From the NCBI GenBank assembly GCA_035235625.1, contig CP141150.1, positions 13,516,001 through 13,580,000 of the forward strand: a DNA stretch of 64,000 nucleotides, written 5' to 3'. The stretch is from Saururus chinensis (Eukaryota > Streptophyta > Magnoliopsida > Piperales > Saururaceae). Position numbers and translations under genes: made by a program. This document shows, one piece after another, positions 35,377-46,799 of this stretch. Every line of letters starts with the position of its first letter. The first letter of the stretch is position 1. The notes beneath the pieces are model-generated. The model was not told where the DNA came from. It was given only the letters and a program-made list of their open reading frames with translations, and did no database searches.

Positions 35377-36932
35377 TGTAACGCCCCATTTTTCCATTTA
35401 CGTCTAACCAAAGGGGTTTTGGGGGCCATTCTGAGGCCAATTTTGTTCGTTCAAGATGCGCTTTTAGCTAATTTGAAGGTGTTCTAATCAATGGATGCCT
35501 CTATTCCTCAAGTTGGCAACTCTAGAGGAGGAAAATGGCCCGGAGCATGAGGAGGCACTGTCCAACGCCTTTGGCCCAGAGAGAGAGAGAAAAAAACAAA
35601 TGGCCCAAAGCAAGAGGAGGCTCTGTCCTCCATCACGGGCCACATCTAGAGAAGTGGCCCGGAGTAAGGGAGGCTTCATCCTTCACCGATGGGCCACACA
35701 GTGAGACAAATGTCCCCGGGTAAGGGGAGGTTTTGTCCACTGCTTACGCACGCGAAAAGAGAGAAGTATCTTCAAGTAAGGGGAGGTTATGTCCACCACA
35801 TACGAGTGCAAAAAGAGAGAAGTGTCTCTAAGTAAGGGGAGGATCTGTCTGTAGCTTACAGGCACGAAAAGAGAGAAGTGTCTCCAAGTAAGGGGAGGTT
35901 CTATTCGTCACTTACAGGTGCAGAAAGAGAGGTGTCTCCAAGTAAGGGGAGGTTCTGTCTGTTGCTTATGGGCGCGAAAAGAGAGAAGTGTCTTCGGGTA
36001 AGGGGAGGTTCTATTCGTCGTCTATGAGCACTGAGAAAGAGGTGTCTCCTAATAGGGGAAAGTTTTGTCCATCGCCTATGGACGCTCTGAGAGAAAAGTA
36101 TCTACGGGTAAGGGAGGTGTTTTCCGTTACCTTCGGGCTCAATGAGAGAAACATTTCGGAGCAAGAGGAGGCTTTGCCCTCCGTCTCCAGACCTAAAGGG
36201 GAGGACTCCCTGAAGGAATGAGAAACTCCGAATGCTACTACTTTTGGAACTTTAGAGGAGTAAGCATTTCTAACCTTTTGATTTAACATATAATTATAGG
36301 AATATGTGTTCATCCTAAGTAGTTAACTTAGGATGCTAAATAAGTTATACGCCTTGCTTTGATCTGATGTGTTTTGCTGTGCTTTGATCCAATCTATTCT
36401 GATATGCTTTGATATGATATATTTTGCTCTGATTTGATCTGATACAATCTGATATGATCTAATATGCACTGATGTGTTCTGCTCTTCTCTGTGATCGAAC
36501 AAGATGTGTGATTCTGATGTTGAATAAACTTTCATTTGACTCTGATGATTTTCATTTGACTCCGAATGATTTATTCATATATAAGGATTATTAGTATTTT
36601 GATGTATATGATTTTGTACTACCTGATGCATGTAATAATTGTTAGGCAAAACTACTTATGGATCTAATCGTATTAGAATAACATTGTAGATGTTATTCAA
36701 TACATATGTAGGCAACCAATGGCATGACAACGTTGGTATATTCCAAATTAGTTATAAAATTAGGTTGTTCTGACCTACGCAGGATGGAGCTCTAAAGCTC
36801 CGTAGTGCGTAGAGGAACGTTATGGCTCTCTTATACAGATGTACCCGCTCCTGGTTTGTTTGGAAAATTAATTTACTCCGATTTTATTTTCTGAACCCCC
36901 AGTTCGGGTTGGACTCAGGTCGGGGTGTTGCA
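35377..36932 (+). repeat. 3' LTR of the LARD-like element
   Basis: It is 1,556 bp long, starting TGTAACGCCCC right after the polypurine tract and ending GGGTGTTGCA. Its last 290 bases match the 5' LTR remnant. A TGATCTGATATG-type short repeat occupies about 36355-36490. Confidence 0.85.
35640..36180. repeat. 57-bp minisatellite (array E) in the 3' LTR
   Basis: About nine units are centred on AAGTAAGGGGAGGTTCTGTC followed by GGCGCGAAAAGAGAGAAGTG. The GGTAAGGGGAGG core recurs near 35719, 35775, 35832, 35888, 35941, 35998, 36051 (degenerate) and 36107, which gives a period of 53-57 bases. Similarity between neighbours is high, so the array is younger than the arrays inside the element. Confidence 0.9.
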
Positions 36933-37702
36933 ACATATAACTTCCACTTTTGGAGACCTAGAAGATCATGATTCTTCTTCACACCATGCCCTTCCATCTA
37001 AGTAGCTAAGACGATTTACTTTTGGAGCCAACCAGATAGTAGGATCATTTGTCCTTAACTGTCAAAATGCAACGGTCAAGGGTGACTATCCATATAAGGA
37101 TTCACACATGCATCAGGGTTTACTTGCATTTACATAATACATGTTTAACATCATTTAATTGTGCGTCCAAATGCAAAGAAAATTATGTTATTATATTACT
37201 TATAAATAGCATAAACATTAACATAAATCATGCTTGAGATCCTCTACATCAATGTATCATCAATAACCATATTGACGTGTTAGTCAGGGCGTCGATGTCC
37301 ATCCACATCCCATCGACGTGTCTAGCCCTTACCGATAGTGGATTGGTTGCGAGAGTCTACCTCACTGATGTCATACCGACATGTCGATCTCACTGTCGGT
37401 GACCACATTGACCTGGTTAGCATATTTGATGTCAGTACTATTATCTTCCTCCTTCCACCAATGTTGTCATCTATGTGTTGGTGGTTGTGCTAGTGATTAG
37501 GAAGAAAATAATAAAGATTATTTTGGTTTACCTAATTATCTCAAGAAAGATAACATGATTCAATCCTCACTCAACCACATTCCCTTCGAAAAAATTATAA
37601 TTTTTCTATTATATAATCATCATGAATTGAAAAACATGATCACTTATAATTATCATGGCATAAATCTCATAGATTAACTACTACATGCTTTAATACTCAT
37701 CA
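36933..37702. other. Spacer between two LTR elements
   Basis: No gene is seen. A CCATCGACGTG, ACCGACATGTCG-style cluster around 37270-37420 recalls the ends of plant DNA transposons, but I cannot define boundaries. Confidence 0.35.
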
Positions 37703-40700
37703 TGTAACGTTCGAGAATTTTCTAAATTCCCAAAGTCGACCACGGGAAATTAGGGTGTTGGACCCTTTGACTTTCTCATGAGAATAACTTGATCATCAGT
37801 TGGAAATGATGGTTGTATCTTATATGGATGGAAAGTACACAAAAAGAGCTTCAAAACGCCACTAAGAATGCGTGAATCGGAGTTCGGATGAGGGAAATAC
37901 TACAATTCGAAGGTGATTATAATGTGCAGGGCCCATTTACCCGAATTAGACGCGCAAATTGTCTGTTTAAATTACTATACGGGCCCGATTAATTAGTGTT
38001 TCAAAATTAAGTTTTAAGGGCCCAATTAAGTGGCCTAAGTGGGGATATTTGGCCAAACTCTATAGGGGATTAGGAACCCTAATCTTCCCTATTATTATAA
38101 AACCTAATTAGGGCTCTTAAGAAAGGGGTCTTTTTTTTTCACCCAAGGGAAGACAAGAAAAGAGGTAGCCGCCGGAGAAGAGGGAGTTGTCCGGTGACCC
38201 AAACATGAGGGACGGTGGAGATAAGAAGGTCAGAGCCTAAATAGGTGCTGGAAGCATCGATAGGGGAGATTTGGGAGCAAAATAGAGTTCTTACATCTCA
38301 TTGATTTGCTGCCCCACACCTAGAGTGCATCGGAAGAAGTTCCGACGAGTGAGAAAGCTGCTCTGGTTATTTGGGTCAGACAGCTGTCTGTGGCCTGTGG
38401 CGGTGGGGGAACACCTTTCGGTGACTCCGACTACAGGTGGAGGACACAGTTGCAACCGACGGAATAAAGAGTTCATTACCGTAGTGATTCTCTGTTGCAC
38501 TCCGTAAGATGATTTTATACTTATATTAGTAGCATCTATCTTTATATATGTATGTTTGTTTATTACCATAGTAATTTTCTATTGCACTCCATAAGATGAT
38601 TTTACACTTATATTCGCAACATCTATCTTTATATATGTATGTTTGTTTCTTCCTCTTAGAATTACTTTGATTTGTGGTTTTCTCACCTTCACCATTAGCC
38701 GATGATGTAGATCAGTGATCAGTCCATTAACATTACAAGAAGCTCTTCATAGAAACATGCTTTATGTGGTGTTTCCAAATCCGATTTTGACATGTTAATT
38801 AGTGTCAATACACATAAATGCTTAGAGAGTTCATTTATAATCATAATCATGATCTTTCTTTTCAATTTGTCTTTGGTCAGTCACGGTGCCTAGCAGCGGA
38901 TCCAGTGGGTTCCCTTCTAGCACCGAAAGGATAAGTTGTAAACAATTAAGTTGTTGCTGGACGAGTCGGAGGGACATTCTCTCAGCAATCATCCGGTGGC
39001 CTTACCATTATCGCCAGGTGGTTAGAGTTGCCTGTTCAAGAACAGGGGATCGTTTCCCATGTTTGTTGAGCCTAGGTTGAAGACAATTGATGGACCAGAA
39101 CTAGTCCGGTTCAGTCTCTCTAACCTGGTTCTCAAAAAGGGTTCTTTTTAGTTGGTCCGGTTCAAAGAAAAAAGACATAAAAGTTGGTACTGAACTGGGT
39201 CCGATTCAGGGGGTAAATGTGTCCACAAAATTTAGAAAAAATTACCATTATACCTTAAGAGGGGTTTGAGTGTTTGACCAAGTTCTATGCTGGGGAAAAA
39301 TCCCACGGCCTATAAAATAACCTTTTTACCCTTATAGTTAAATTATTGTATAATATTTACTTACCCAATATAGGGGCTCCTATTCAATGTCCTATGAGTG
39401 ATCTTAAAAATTAGAAAAAAAATCTCAATAAGAGTTTAATGGGTAACCTAAATATAGGCTAAACTACTTAGTGAGGAAAAATCTCAGTGAGTGGTTAATT
39501 GACCATTTTGACCCTAGTGTTAATCATAAATCGTTAAGTCAACTAAGGTCAGTTCGAGGGGTTCACAACTCTGTCACACGCCAGAAAAATTACACAGAGT
39601 TCATGAAGTCAAGTAGTACCCTTAAGTTCAATTTTGGACCAATTGGATGTCAATAAGGCCTTAAATTAAATAACAAAAATACCCCTTTGAGTGGACCCGC
39701 CCACATTTGTGTTAATAAAAGCGCAGGTCAATTTGAGAGTGGAGCCTCCTGAGAGGATTATGACTTAAAATAAATAGAAGGGCAGTAAAATGACCAAAAT
39801 GACTCAAGGGAGGGTATCATACCCTAGGTGATAAAATTACCCTAATGCCCTTAGGGGCAATATATTATGCTTTTATCGAAACGGATAACCTAGTTAACCA
39901 GAGTTAGGGTACCCTATAAATGACTTCAAAAGGAAGGGTGTGACCAGTAAGTGGCACGAAGACCTTGTCAGGTCACAGTGTCATGGGAAATAAGGGGGAA
40001 AACCCTCATTTTCAGGGTTTAAGGCAGTGTATTACACGTGTTTGCAACCTTGTACATCAATCAACTATAGTATTAAATACATAACTCGTGCGATACGTTA
40101 GAGTTATCTACACTATTTGGCTTGAATTCATTGAGCCCTAGCCCTGCAAATGAGTGCAATAGGCCTTCATTTATTATTTATGCAATTGTGTTACTGCATG
40201 TTATTTATGTTAATTATTTTGATAAATGCTTTATTATTGATGCATTAATCGGTAACTTATGGTTAACGAAGACTAATAAGAGATATTGGTTGTCTTTCGA
40301 TTTGGGGGAGAACACCTAATCAAGATAAAGACTAAAATACCCTCATTAGGGTTGGGACCAATTCATGGAGTGAATAGGACCCTAATATAGAATTTTACCT
40401 TGGTTAATGAACCGAGGGTGGTTAGGGTTTGGGTTGTTCTCTTAGTCATAGCTCAGTGGATAAGCTATTTATTGGGCCGATTCACAAGGTGAAGAGGACC
40501 AAATAGTTAGACGAATACTTGACTGGATGAAAATAATCTAGTCTAAGTTTCAAATGTTTGGGGGAGTCAATAGTCATAAAGACCTGAGGCTTCTATGTAA
40601 ACATTAGTAAAGTCTGCGAAGACTTATTTTTCCCTAAGTTGGGGAATGGTGGAGATTGTGATACGCTTCTTCATTGCCACGACGGTTTGGGTATTGACTA

Positions 40701-41680
40701 GAGGGTATTTACCCCAGGTCTCCCGCAGGTCATCCCAGGACCATATAGTACATACGAAAAGCGGAGTTGTATGAGAATCATGGAAGGCTTGTGCTTCTCG
40801 CCCATCTGTGTCCATGAGCATAGTTGGGATCCTCTTCTCTAGATTCGTGGCAGGCTATTGAGAGCCCTGAGGATTTGGGTCAAGCTGCTGTTAAGCATTC
40901 TACTCCAATGTTGGAGTCTTTTGCCTGGAGATTTCTCGAGGGGCGAGTTATCTCCGAGTGAATACATATTGATAGTATTCATTATTGAACAAGGGTTGTG
41001 AGATAATTAATAACATTGTATGATATTGCTTGTTAATTAGACAAATGGAACGATTAAAGGACTTACATAAAATGTAGGTTGAAAATACTTAAGCATTACA
41101 TATGTGATGCTATGCTTCTTAGGATAGTGTAGTTTCTAAACAGAACTACGTCTGGATCCCATCTTGTTGGAAACATTGGAGATGTTGTCTGATGAGTACG
41201 TAGACAACTAACATCAGGTGATGTTGTCCTGATCCGAAAAATATTAATTAAACTTTTTGCCCCTTTGGAAGCTCTTCTCCTGTTGGCGGAGAGGTTCTAT
41301 TGTTGTTGTTGTTGCATTTGTTTGGTTTGGTTGGTTGCAGGTTCTTCAGCGATGACAAGTGAGACCAAGATTGTCGAGCACAGGATTAAGTTCTTCATTT
41401 TTGCAACTCCGGTATGTAAGTGTATCTTTGGCGTGAGAGTCAACTTAGTTATTTATTTTCAAACGGATGACATGCTTGTACTTAGATGGATAGGTTGTTC
41501 TTTATGAATTTTTTAGATGTGTAATAATATCATATGATTTGATATTCGTATTTGTGAACCCCAGTTATCATGACCTGGATATTTAATCGAATTATTTGTT
41601 TTGTATTTAAGAGAAAAAAAATTCTCGTGACTTACTGTTCGTGCTATTTAAAAAGGCTTTTAAAAATCCGGGCCGTGACA
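37703..41680 (+). mobile_element. Solo LTR of 3,978 bp with perfect 5-bp target duplication
   Basis: The block starts TGTAACGTTCGAG and ends GGGCCGTGACA. It is flanked by CATCA at 37698-37702 and CATCA at 41681-41685. The terminal TG..CA and exact 5-bp duplication are what an LTR retrotransposon leaves after recombination between its two LTRs. There is no primer-binding site, polypurine tract or gag-pol inside; the interior contains only short frames. It shows no similarity to the gypsy LTR at 24.1 kb or the LTR at 35.4 kb, so it is a third family. Confidence 0.85.
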
Positions 41681-41699
41681 CATCAACCAACATATAAAC

Positions 41700-41840
41700 A
41701 CTTCAAATCATTCATTCAACGAAAGACCGTATCGGCCGATACATATCAATAAAATTTTGATTGTTACCAAAAGCTTATACGTATCGACCGTACCGTATCA
41801 ATATAACTTATATGTATCGATACAGTATATAAAAAATAAT
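41700..41840. repeat. CGTATCGGCCGATAC-type repeat cluster
   Basis: GACCGTATCGGCCGATACAT, CGTATCGACCGTACCGTATC and TGTATCGATACAGTAT lie close together. Similar GTATCGTACCC words occur in intron 1 near 7990 and 8390-8430. These resemble a dispersed plant repeat I cannot name. Confidence 0.45.
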
Positions 41841-42059
41841 TTTTATTTAAAAAATAATTTTTTAAAAAAAAATTCTTAAAAAAAACACAATTCAAACCTA
41901 ACTTCTTTGAAAGTTTAAGTTTTTGTTATATTAAAAAATAATATTTTTTAAAGTTACATGAAATCAATACGGGTAGGTCCATATAATTTACATAATTTTT
42001 ATTTTTACATATAGTGCTCCACCACTATGTATTTATTTAAACAAATAATTATGACCCAC

Positions 42060-42795
42060 GGTCTTATTATGCTTTTAAAGAATTTGCTGACACACTTCTT
42101 ATATTTATTATGTAAAAATCTTTTGCTTCAATTGTGCATCCTCATGAATCCTTCATGAATAATTATCTTTAAATTTTTTTATGGAACCTCTAGGAAATAA
42201 TGAGTAAATGATCCTTTATTTCTTATTTTTTCTAGGTTCTCTTCTATGCAAATTCAACATAACTAAGCCTTTATATAGGTCTCCAAGTTGGTTTAAGTCA
42301 TTGAATCTAACTAAGAATGAAAACTCTTCCGGAAAGGCTTATTTAAAGTTACTAAAACTGCTTGCAATCAATCATTCCAAATAGCGATTGATTGTTCACT
42401 ATTTTCTTAAGGCATGACATTTTAAGCAATTGATCGGTAAACTCTTAGCTTCCTTTTACAAATGGCTAATTTTGGTCTCAATTGATCTCATGCATATGCT
42501 ATCGATCAATGCAACTCTTCTTTGTTATAATTCATCAGCGATCGATCAATTAGTCACAATGTTTGTTCTAGTGATCCATCAACGTGACTGTTTATTTACA
42601 CTTTTTACCCTAAATCCGTCTGAAATATCCAAAATCACTTTTGAAACTTTTTCAAATGACTTTTGTACGAGAATATGTACTTAATAAACCTCTTTTTCTA
42701 TCAAAATTCTATAGTCCTCAGTTTTGATCTATAAGAATACGTCTACTCCTATTTTTAAAGTTCATCAATTTCAAACCTTGCTCGACCACAATTAT
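42060..42795 (-). mobile_element. LTR-retroelement fragment, inverted copy of 58.3-59.1 kb
   Basis: Read on the minus strand, this stretch matches 58335-59100 block by block: TTGATCTATAAGAAT, CTACTCCTATTTTT, TTTATATAGGTCTCCAAGT, TCTTCCGGAAA and AACTAAAACT..TT (quoted in plus-strand order here). The middle of both copies holds many ATCGATCGATT words that are less conserved. The matching plus-strand copy has a TATATAAAGG-like segment and lies upstream of a possible gag fragment, so an LTR origin is likely. Confidence 0.7.
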
Positions 42796-42799
42796 ATCT

Positions 42800-45700
42800 T
42801 GTTAGATTACTAAGACTAATTTTATATGTGAAGATTTTGACATAGTAATGAACAACAAAATTAGCCAATTACATAACATAGGACATTATATATTTTTTCA
42901 ATCTTATTCTTTGGCTATTTCATGACAAAACACTACAAGATTGAAAATCAAAATAAAAACTACAAGTCATGATATAGTTCTTTGACTTTCAATTTGTACG
43001 TATGGCTTGGTAACACTAAGACTTAACATAGAACATTTGAAATCGATCTTGAAAAGACTTGTAAAAACCTATACTTATCATGCACACTTACAATCAAAAT
43101 TCTTTGTATAGTATTGTTTAAATAAGTATGAAAATGAGCATTTTGATTTTTATTAATCATTTCTCCCTTTTTATTATACAAATAAACACAAATTTAAAGA
43201 ATAACTAACAAAAATACTCAATTAAGCACAATCAAGTTATAAATATGACCATAATACAAGAAAATAAATAATCCAAAAAATAAAGCATGCCCCTCACATA
43301 ATTAGTTTCAAAATATACCCCAAAGTCAAATGAAACATAAACTGAATTGAAATAAGTCTCATCACACGAATACAAGAAAAAATAACAAAAACATAAACTT
43401 AATATCTCCAGCATCATCATTAGCATCAGTAAGCTCCCCCTCACTCTTAACAAAGTTAGCAATCCGACCTTTCCTTCCACCAAAATGCATAGTCTCCAAA
43501 ATCTCAACTTTTCTCCTCTTCTTCTAGACTTTGTCGTGCCTTAATATCTCATTTTTTACTCAAAGTTAGAAATCTAGAAAGATTTGGGTCCAGGAGCATC
43601 AAAGATATTTATAGAGGAGACATTTAAGCATTGTCTAACGCATTGATGTTCTATTGACAGTAAAAATTATACTTTGCTGACATAAGTGTCTATGTGTCAA
43701 AGCCTACTGTCAATAGCCTAAATTTTCACCAACGCGTGGATGTGTGCCGACAATAACTTTTTATTTCAAAAACTCGATACATATCCATAAAAACGAACTT
43801 CTCTTTCCATGTTTTGAACTTATCATTGTTGTTACTTTTCTAAATTTACTAAATAACATTATTTCTATCAACGTGTTTTCCAATATATTAAAATCAATGT
43901 TAATATAATCAAAATAAAATAAATAAACACAAAATATTCACGATCATCAAACATACAAAATACTCCACAAAAACCCAAATGTCACACTAGAAAAGCAAGA
44001 TTATGTTGCATCTTATAGGCGATAACAATGGCGATGGTAGAGCTCTGGTTTGCGGCAACAAAGTTTTGACATCACAGTTACATAGTTCTTTGCAATAAGA
44101 AAATTATAACTATATCGTAATAACCGTAAAAATAAAACAAACAAAATAAAACTGAGGTTGGTTTAGGTGGTGATTCCGCCGCAATCGGAATGCCCTAAAT
44201 TCCGGGTCACGGGACTTACACGCCCCTATTGACGCACAGAATTTAGCGGGCCCCACTCTGGGGGACAATTAAGAAGCGCATTCGTTTTGAGTGCCCGCCG
44301 GTCAATGTGCCGTCGCAATGATGGAGTCCAACCAAGCAAAGAATGTGTTGTCATGATAGCTCCAGCGCTAGGCTGTGTCATGTGCTACATTTGGTTTCTT
44401 TTAATATGTTGCTTCGTTTTTGTAATGTTGTGTTTCACTGCAAAAGTCGTCGTCCCAATGTTGCTTTCTACGGAAGCTTATGCTGGCCCACATTGTTGCA
44501 TGTGGTCTATACCAGCATTTTGGACTGTTGGGGGGTCAGCCAGGCCCACAAAACCCCCTAAGTCACATGCATGGTTTGGAATCTTTGGATTACTTATGGT
44601 GGTTAGTTTAGTGGTTTATATTTTTATTAGTATGTTTTTATTACTAAAAGATGGTATATTAGTGAAAAGATTATTCGTTGCCCTTCAAATATTCTCTCTG
44701 TTTTGTATTAATAATTTTATTTAATTTTTTTAAAGTAAATTTAAATTATTTTTTAAAAAGATAAATAAAATCATTTATATAAAAGTATTAAATTTAAAAT
44801 TAAATTAAAAAATAAATGGCATAAAGGTAGATAGCATAGTTTCCCCTTTGTGAGTATTGCATAGTATGGGCAAGTGGCGGTAGATGATTGACATGCAAAA
44901 AAAAAACCTCTCTTGTAATAGGAGACTCATTTTAAAAAAAAATTGGGATGCCAAAAAAATATTTCCTTAGCGATAATGTACGATGCTACTATATTAGATA
45001 GACATGCCAACAACAATATTTAGGGATTTGAGAGCAAGCCAAAGTTGGTAAAAAAAATTATACATCTATTAACTGATTGACATCTTAAAATATTATTATT
45101 TTCTCCGTCTAAAATTAATAGCTTTGTTTGGCAAAAAAATTATTCCATATGAATACTTTGACTTCTACTATTTTTCTAAAGACTATTTTTCTAAGTAGAA
45201 AATTTTATATAGACTTCTTATTATTTTAATAGTCTAATAAAAAAATTAGATTTTTTGAAATTTTGATAATTTATTATAAGTTTATTTTTAAAGATTATAT
45301 TTTTATATACTATATGCATAAGTTTTGTATAGTTTAAGGAAAATAGAGTAGATCTTCTTATTTTATTCCTTGATGATGTATTTTTGATGATTTAATATTA
45401 GTAAACATGATGTATCTCATATTCATGTAAGAATAAAATATTTATTAGTATTATATTTATATATATAAGCATCCATATACATAAATAGATAGACGTCTTA
45501 TGTTATATAAGTTAGACTTTTCACTTTGATATGATTATTAAAGCATGCATCATTGATATTAAGGGCTAGCCGAACAATACCGAACTGCTAAAAATGTGGA
45601 CTATGGCCTAATTTTTTTTATCTTGCTTAAAATAGGGTCTGGCCGATGGGTAACAAAAAGTCCATAGGCCCATTTGACATCCTTTTAAGTATAAGAAAAT

Positions 45701-46060
45701 TGTTTTTAAGCTAAAGATTAGTGGTAGTATATTTTAATAAAATTTAAGAGATTTTACGCTTATAAATTATCATCATTAGTTGTGAAGGATCCTACCTAAA
45801 GGTTAAATAGTTTACTTTGAAAGCATGTCTATGTCTAGGGTAACGACTGACCTCATCTCTTGCTCACTCTAGCCTGGTTTAATCTCGGCCCTATCCGTGA
45901 CTTCCAAGGAAGGGGTTGTGTAAAAAAAAAGGGGACAAATTCGTTACTTAAAATATTTTAATCTTAAAAATATTATTGTAAAGAGTAGTTTTTAATATTT
46001 TATTATGATAATAAGCCAACCTAATATAAAAAATACATAAAAATTTTATTTATCAATGAT
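42800..46060. other. AT-rich intergenic DNA
   Basis: No gene is recognised. A 12-bp inverted repeat (CTATTGACAGTA near 43654 and TACTGTCAATAG near 43708) forms a small hairpin with imperfect extension. Positions 44160-44300 are locally GC-richer. The 44.7-45.5 kb area is extremely AT-rich. Confidence 0.45.
44287..44724 (+). CDS. Unrecognised 145-codon ORF with hydrophobic segments
   Basis: This is one of the longest open frames outside known genes and elements. The product would have cysteine-rich hydrophobic stretches at about residues 22-52 and 96-120, either side of a short proline-containing loop. I recognise no family, see no splice-compatible neighbours or clear promoter, and the 3' third runs into AT-rich DNA. 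It could well be chance; I list it because of its length in an AT-rich region. Confidence 0.12.
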   Translation: MSARRSMCRRNDGVQPSKECVVMIAPALGCVMCYIWFLLICCFVFVMLCFTAKVVVPMLLSTEAYAGPHCCMWSIPAFWTVGGSARPTKPPKSHAWFGIFGLLMVVSLVVYIFISMFLLLKDGILVKRLFVALQIFSLFCINNFI

Positions 46061-46388
46061 ATATATTAGAAAAATACTTACGTGACATTGAAAAACGTAT
46101 GTTAAAAGCCTACTTTATCTTCCCATCGGAAGCATTTTTTATGTTCCCTAAAAAATATGAGCCGAGCATAAGAAATACCTAAGAGCCGTCGATTTTAAAA
46201 ATTAACGGTGCATACGGTAACGCATGATAACGTATATATTACTTACATTATTATGCGCCGTCGGCTCCCAAATATTTTTTAGGCTCGGCTCACACTCAGC
46301 GTAGAGCGTAAAAAACGCTTCCCTTCCTATCACCATTGATAAGGGTCAGCTTTTGATGTACGTTTCTCAACGTCATTAATATATACTG
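46061..46388. mobile_element. Foldback MITE-like element (about 330 bp)
   Basis: The two halves are long imperfect inverted repeats. On the left are ATATATTA, GACATTGAAAAACGTATGTT, AAAAGC and AAATATGAGCCGAGC; on the right are the complements of GACGTTGAGAAACGTACAT, CAAAAGC and GTGAGCCGAGCCTAAAAAAT. Even the inner AGCCGTCG and CGCCGTCGGCT words are complementary. The stem is interrupted by small loops. There is no coding content and no certain target duplication, because the stem runs into AT-rich flanks. Confidence 0.75.
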
Positions 46389-46579
46389 ACACGTGCATCT
46401 CAAAGATTAAATGTTATCACACGTTCAAGCACGAAAAACTCTTCCCTAGTTAGAAATACTCTGTCATCTCAACCGACGCATGGAGGGGCTCCGGGGTCCG
46501 GAGAAAGTAGTAAATTTGTGCGCCTAGTTTTTACCCCCGAGTCTTTTTACTTTTTACGTTATCATTCGTCGACGTTTTC

Positions 46580-46760
46580 AAGTACATGGCCGGCACACTG
46601 CCCCAGAATCGTCCGACGTGTAAGTAGGCCCCACAGTGAGAGGAGGTAGATGCGGAATATTTCTACGTGGCAGATGACGTGTTGCTCAGACCCATCCGGA
46701 TAGGGCGGGGATAAAAGCCGTGTCGCACGCTGTTGTCTGCGCGAATACAAAAACACTTCT
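46580..46760 (+). promoter_or_regulatory. Isolated promoter-like segment with ACGT cores and TATA
   Basis: Three ACGT-core boxes lie within 70 bases: CCGACGTGTAA (46614 area), CTACGTGGCAG (46663, an ABRE/G-box form) and ATGACGTGTTG (46675). GGGATAAAAGCC at about 46708 resembles a TATA box. The segment is clearly GC-richer than its surroundings. No ORF follows within the next kilobase, so it may be the leftover promoter of a lost gene, a noncoding transcript start, or part of a mobile element. Confidence 0.35.
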
Positions 46761-46799
46761 GCAATCCCACTTCCCCACTGAAAGCAGAAGAAACATATT

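Larger units (their letters stand above)
32380..36932 (+). mobile_element. Non-coding LTR retrotransposon (LARD-like) built of tandem repeats
   Basis: The last ~290 bases of a left LTR (about 32380-32669) match the end of the right LTR (about 36640-36932). Shared blocks include GTAGGCAACCAATGGCAT, AACGTTATGGCTCTC and AATTAATTTACTCCGATTTT. The left LTR is followed by a primer-binding site. The right LTR (35377-36932) is preceded by a polypurine tract. The 2.7-kb interior has no gag or pol and consists of four successive tandem-repeat arrays; another array lies in the right LTR. It is non-autonomous, and its 5' LTR has lost about 1.27 kb. The bases after the right LTR are ACATA, but no left end remains to compare. 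Confidence 0.8.

Noticed and set aside
38990..39075. A tRNA-like GGTGGTTAGAGTTGCC...GTTCAAGAACAGGG segment in the solo LTR
   Set aside because: No complete cloverleaf can be drawn; the acceptor and D arms do not pair. I find no tRNA or rRNA gene in the window.
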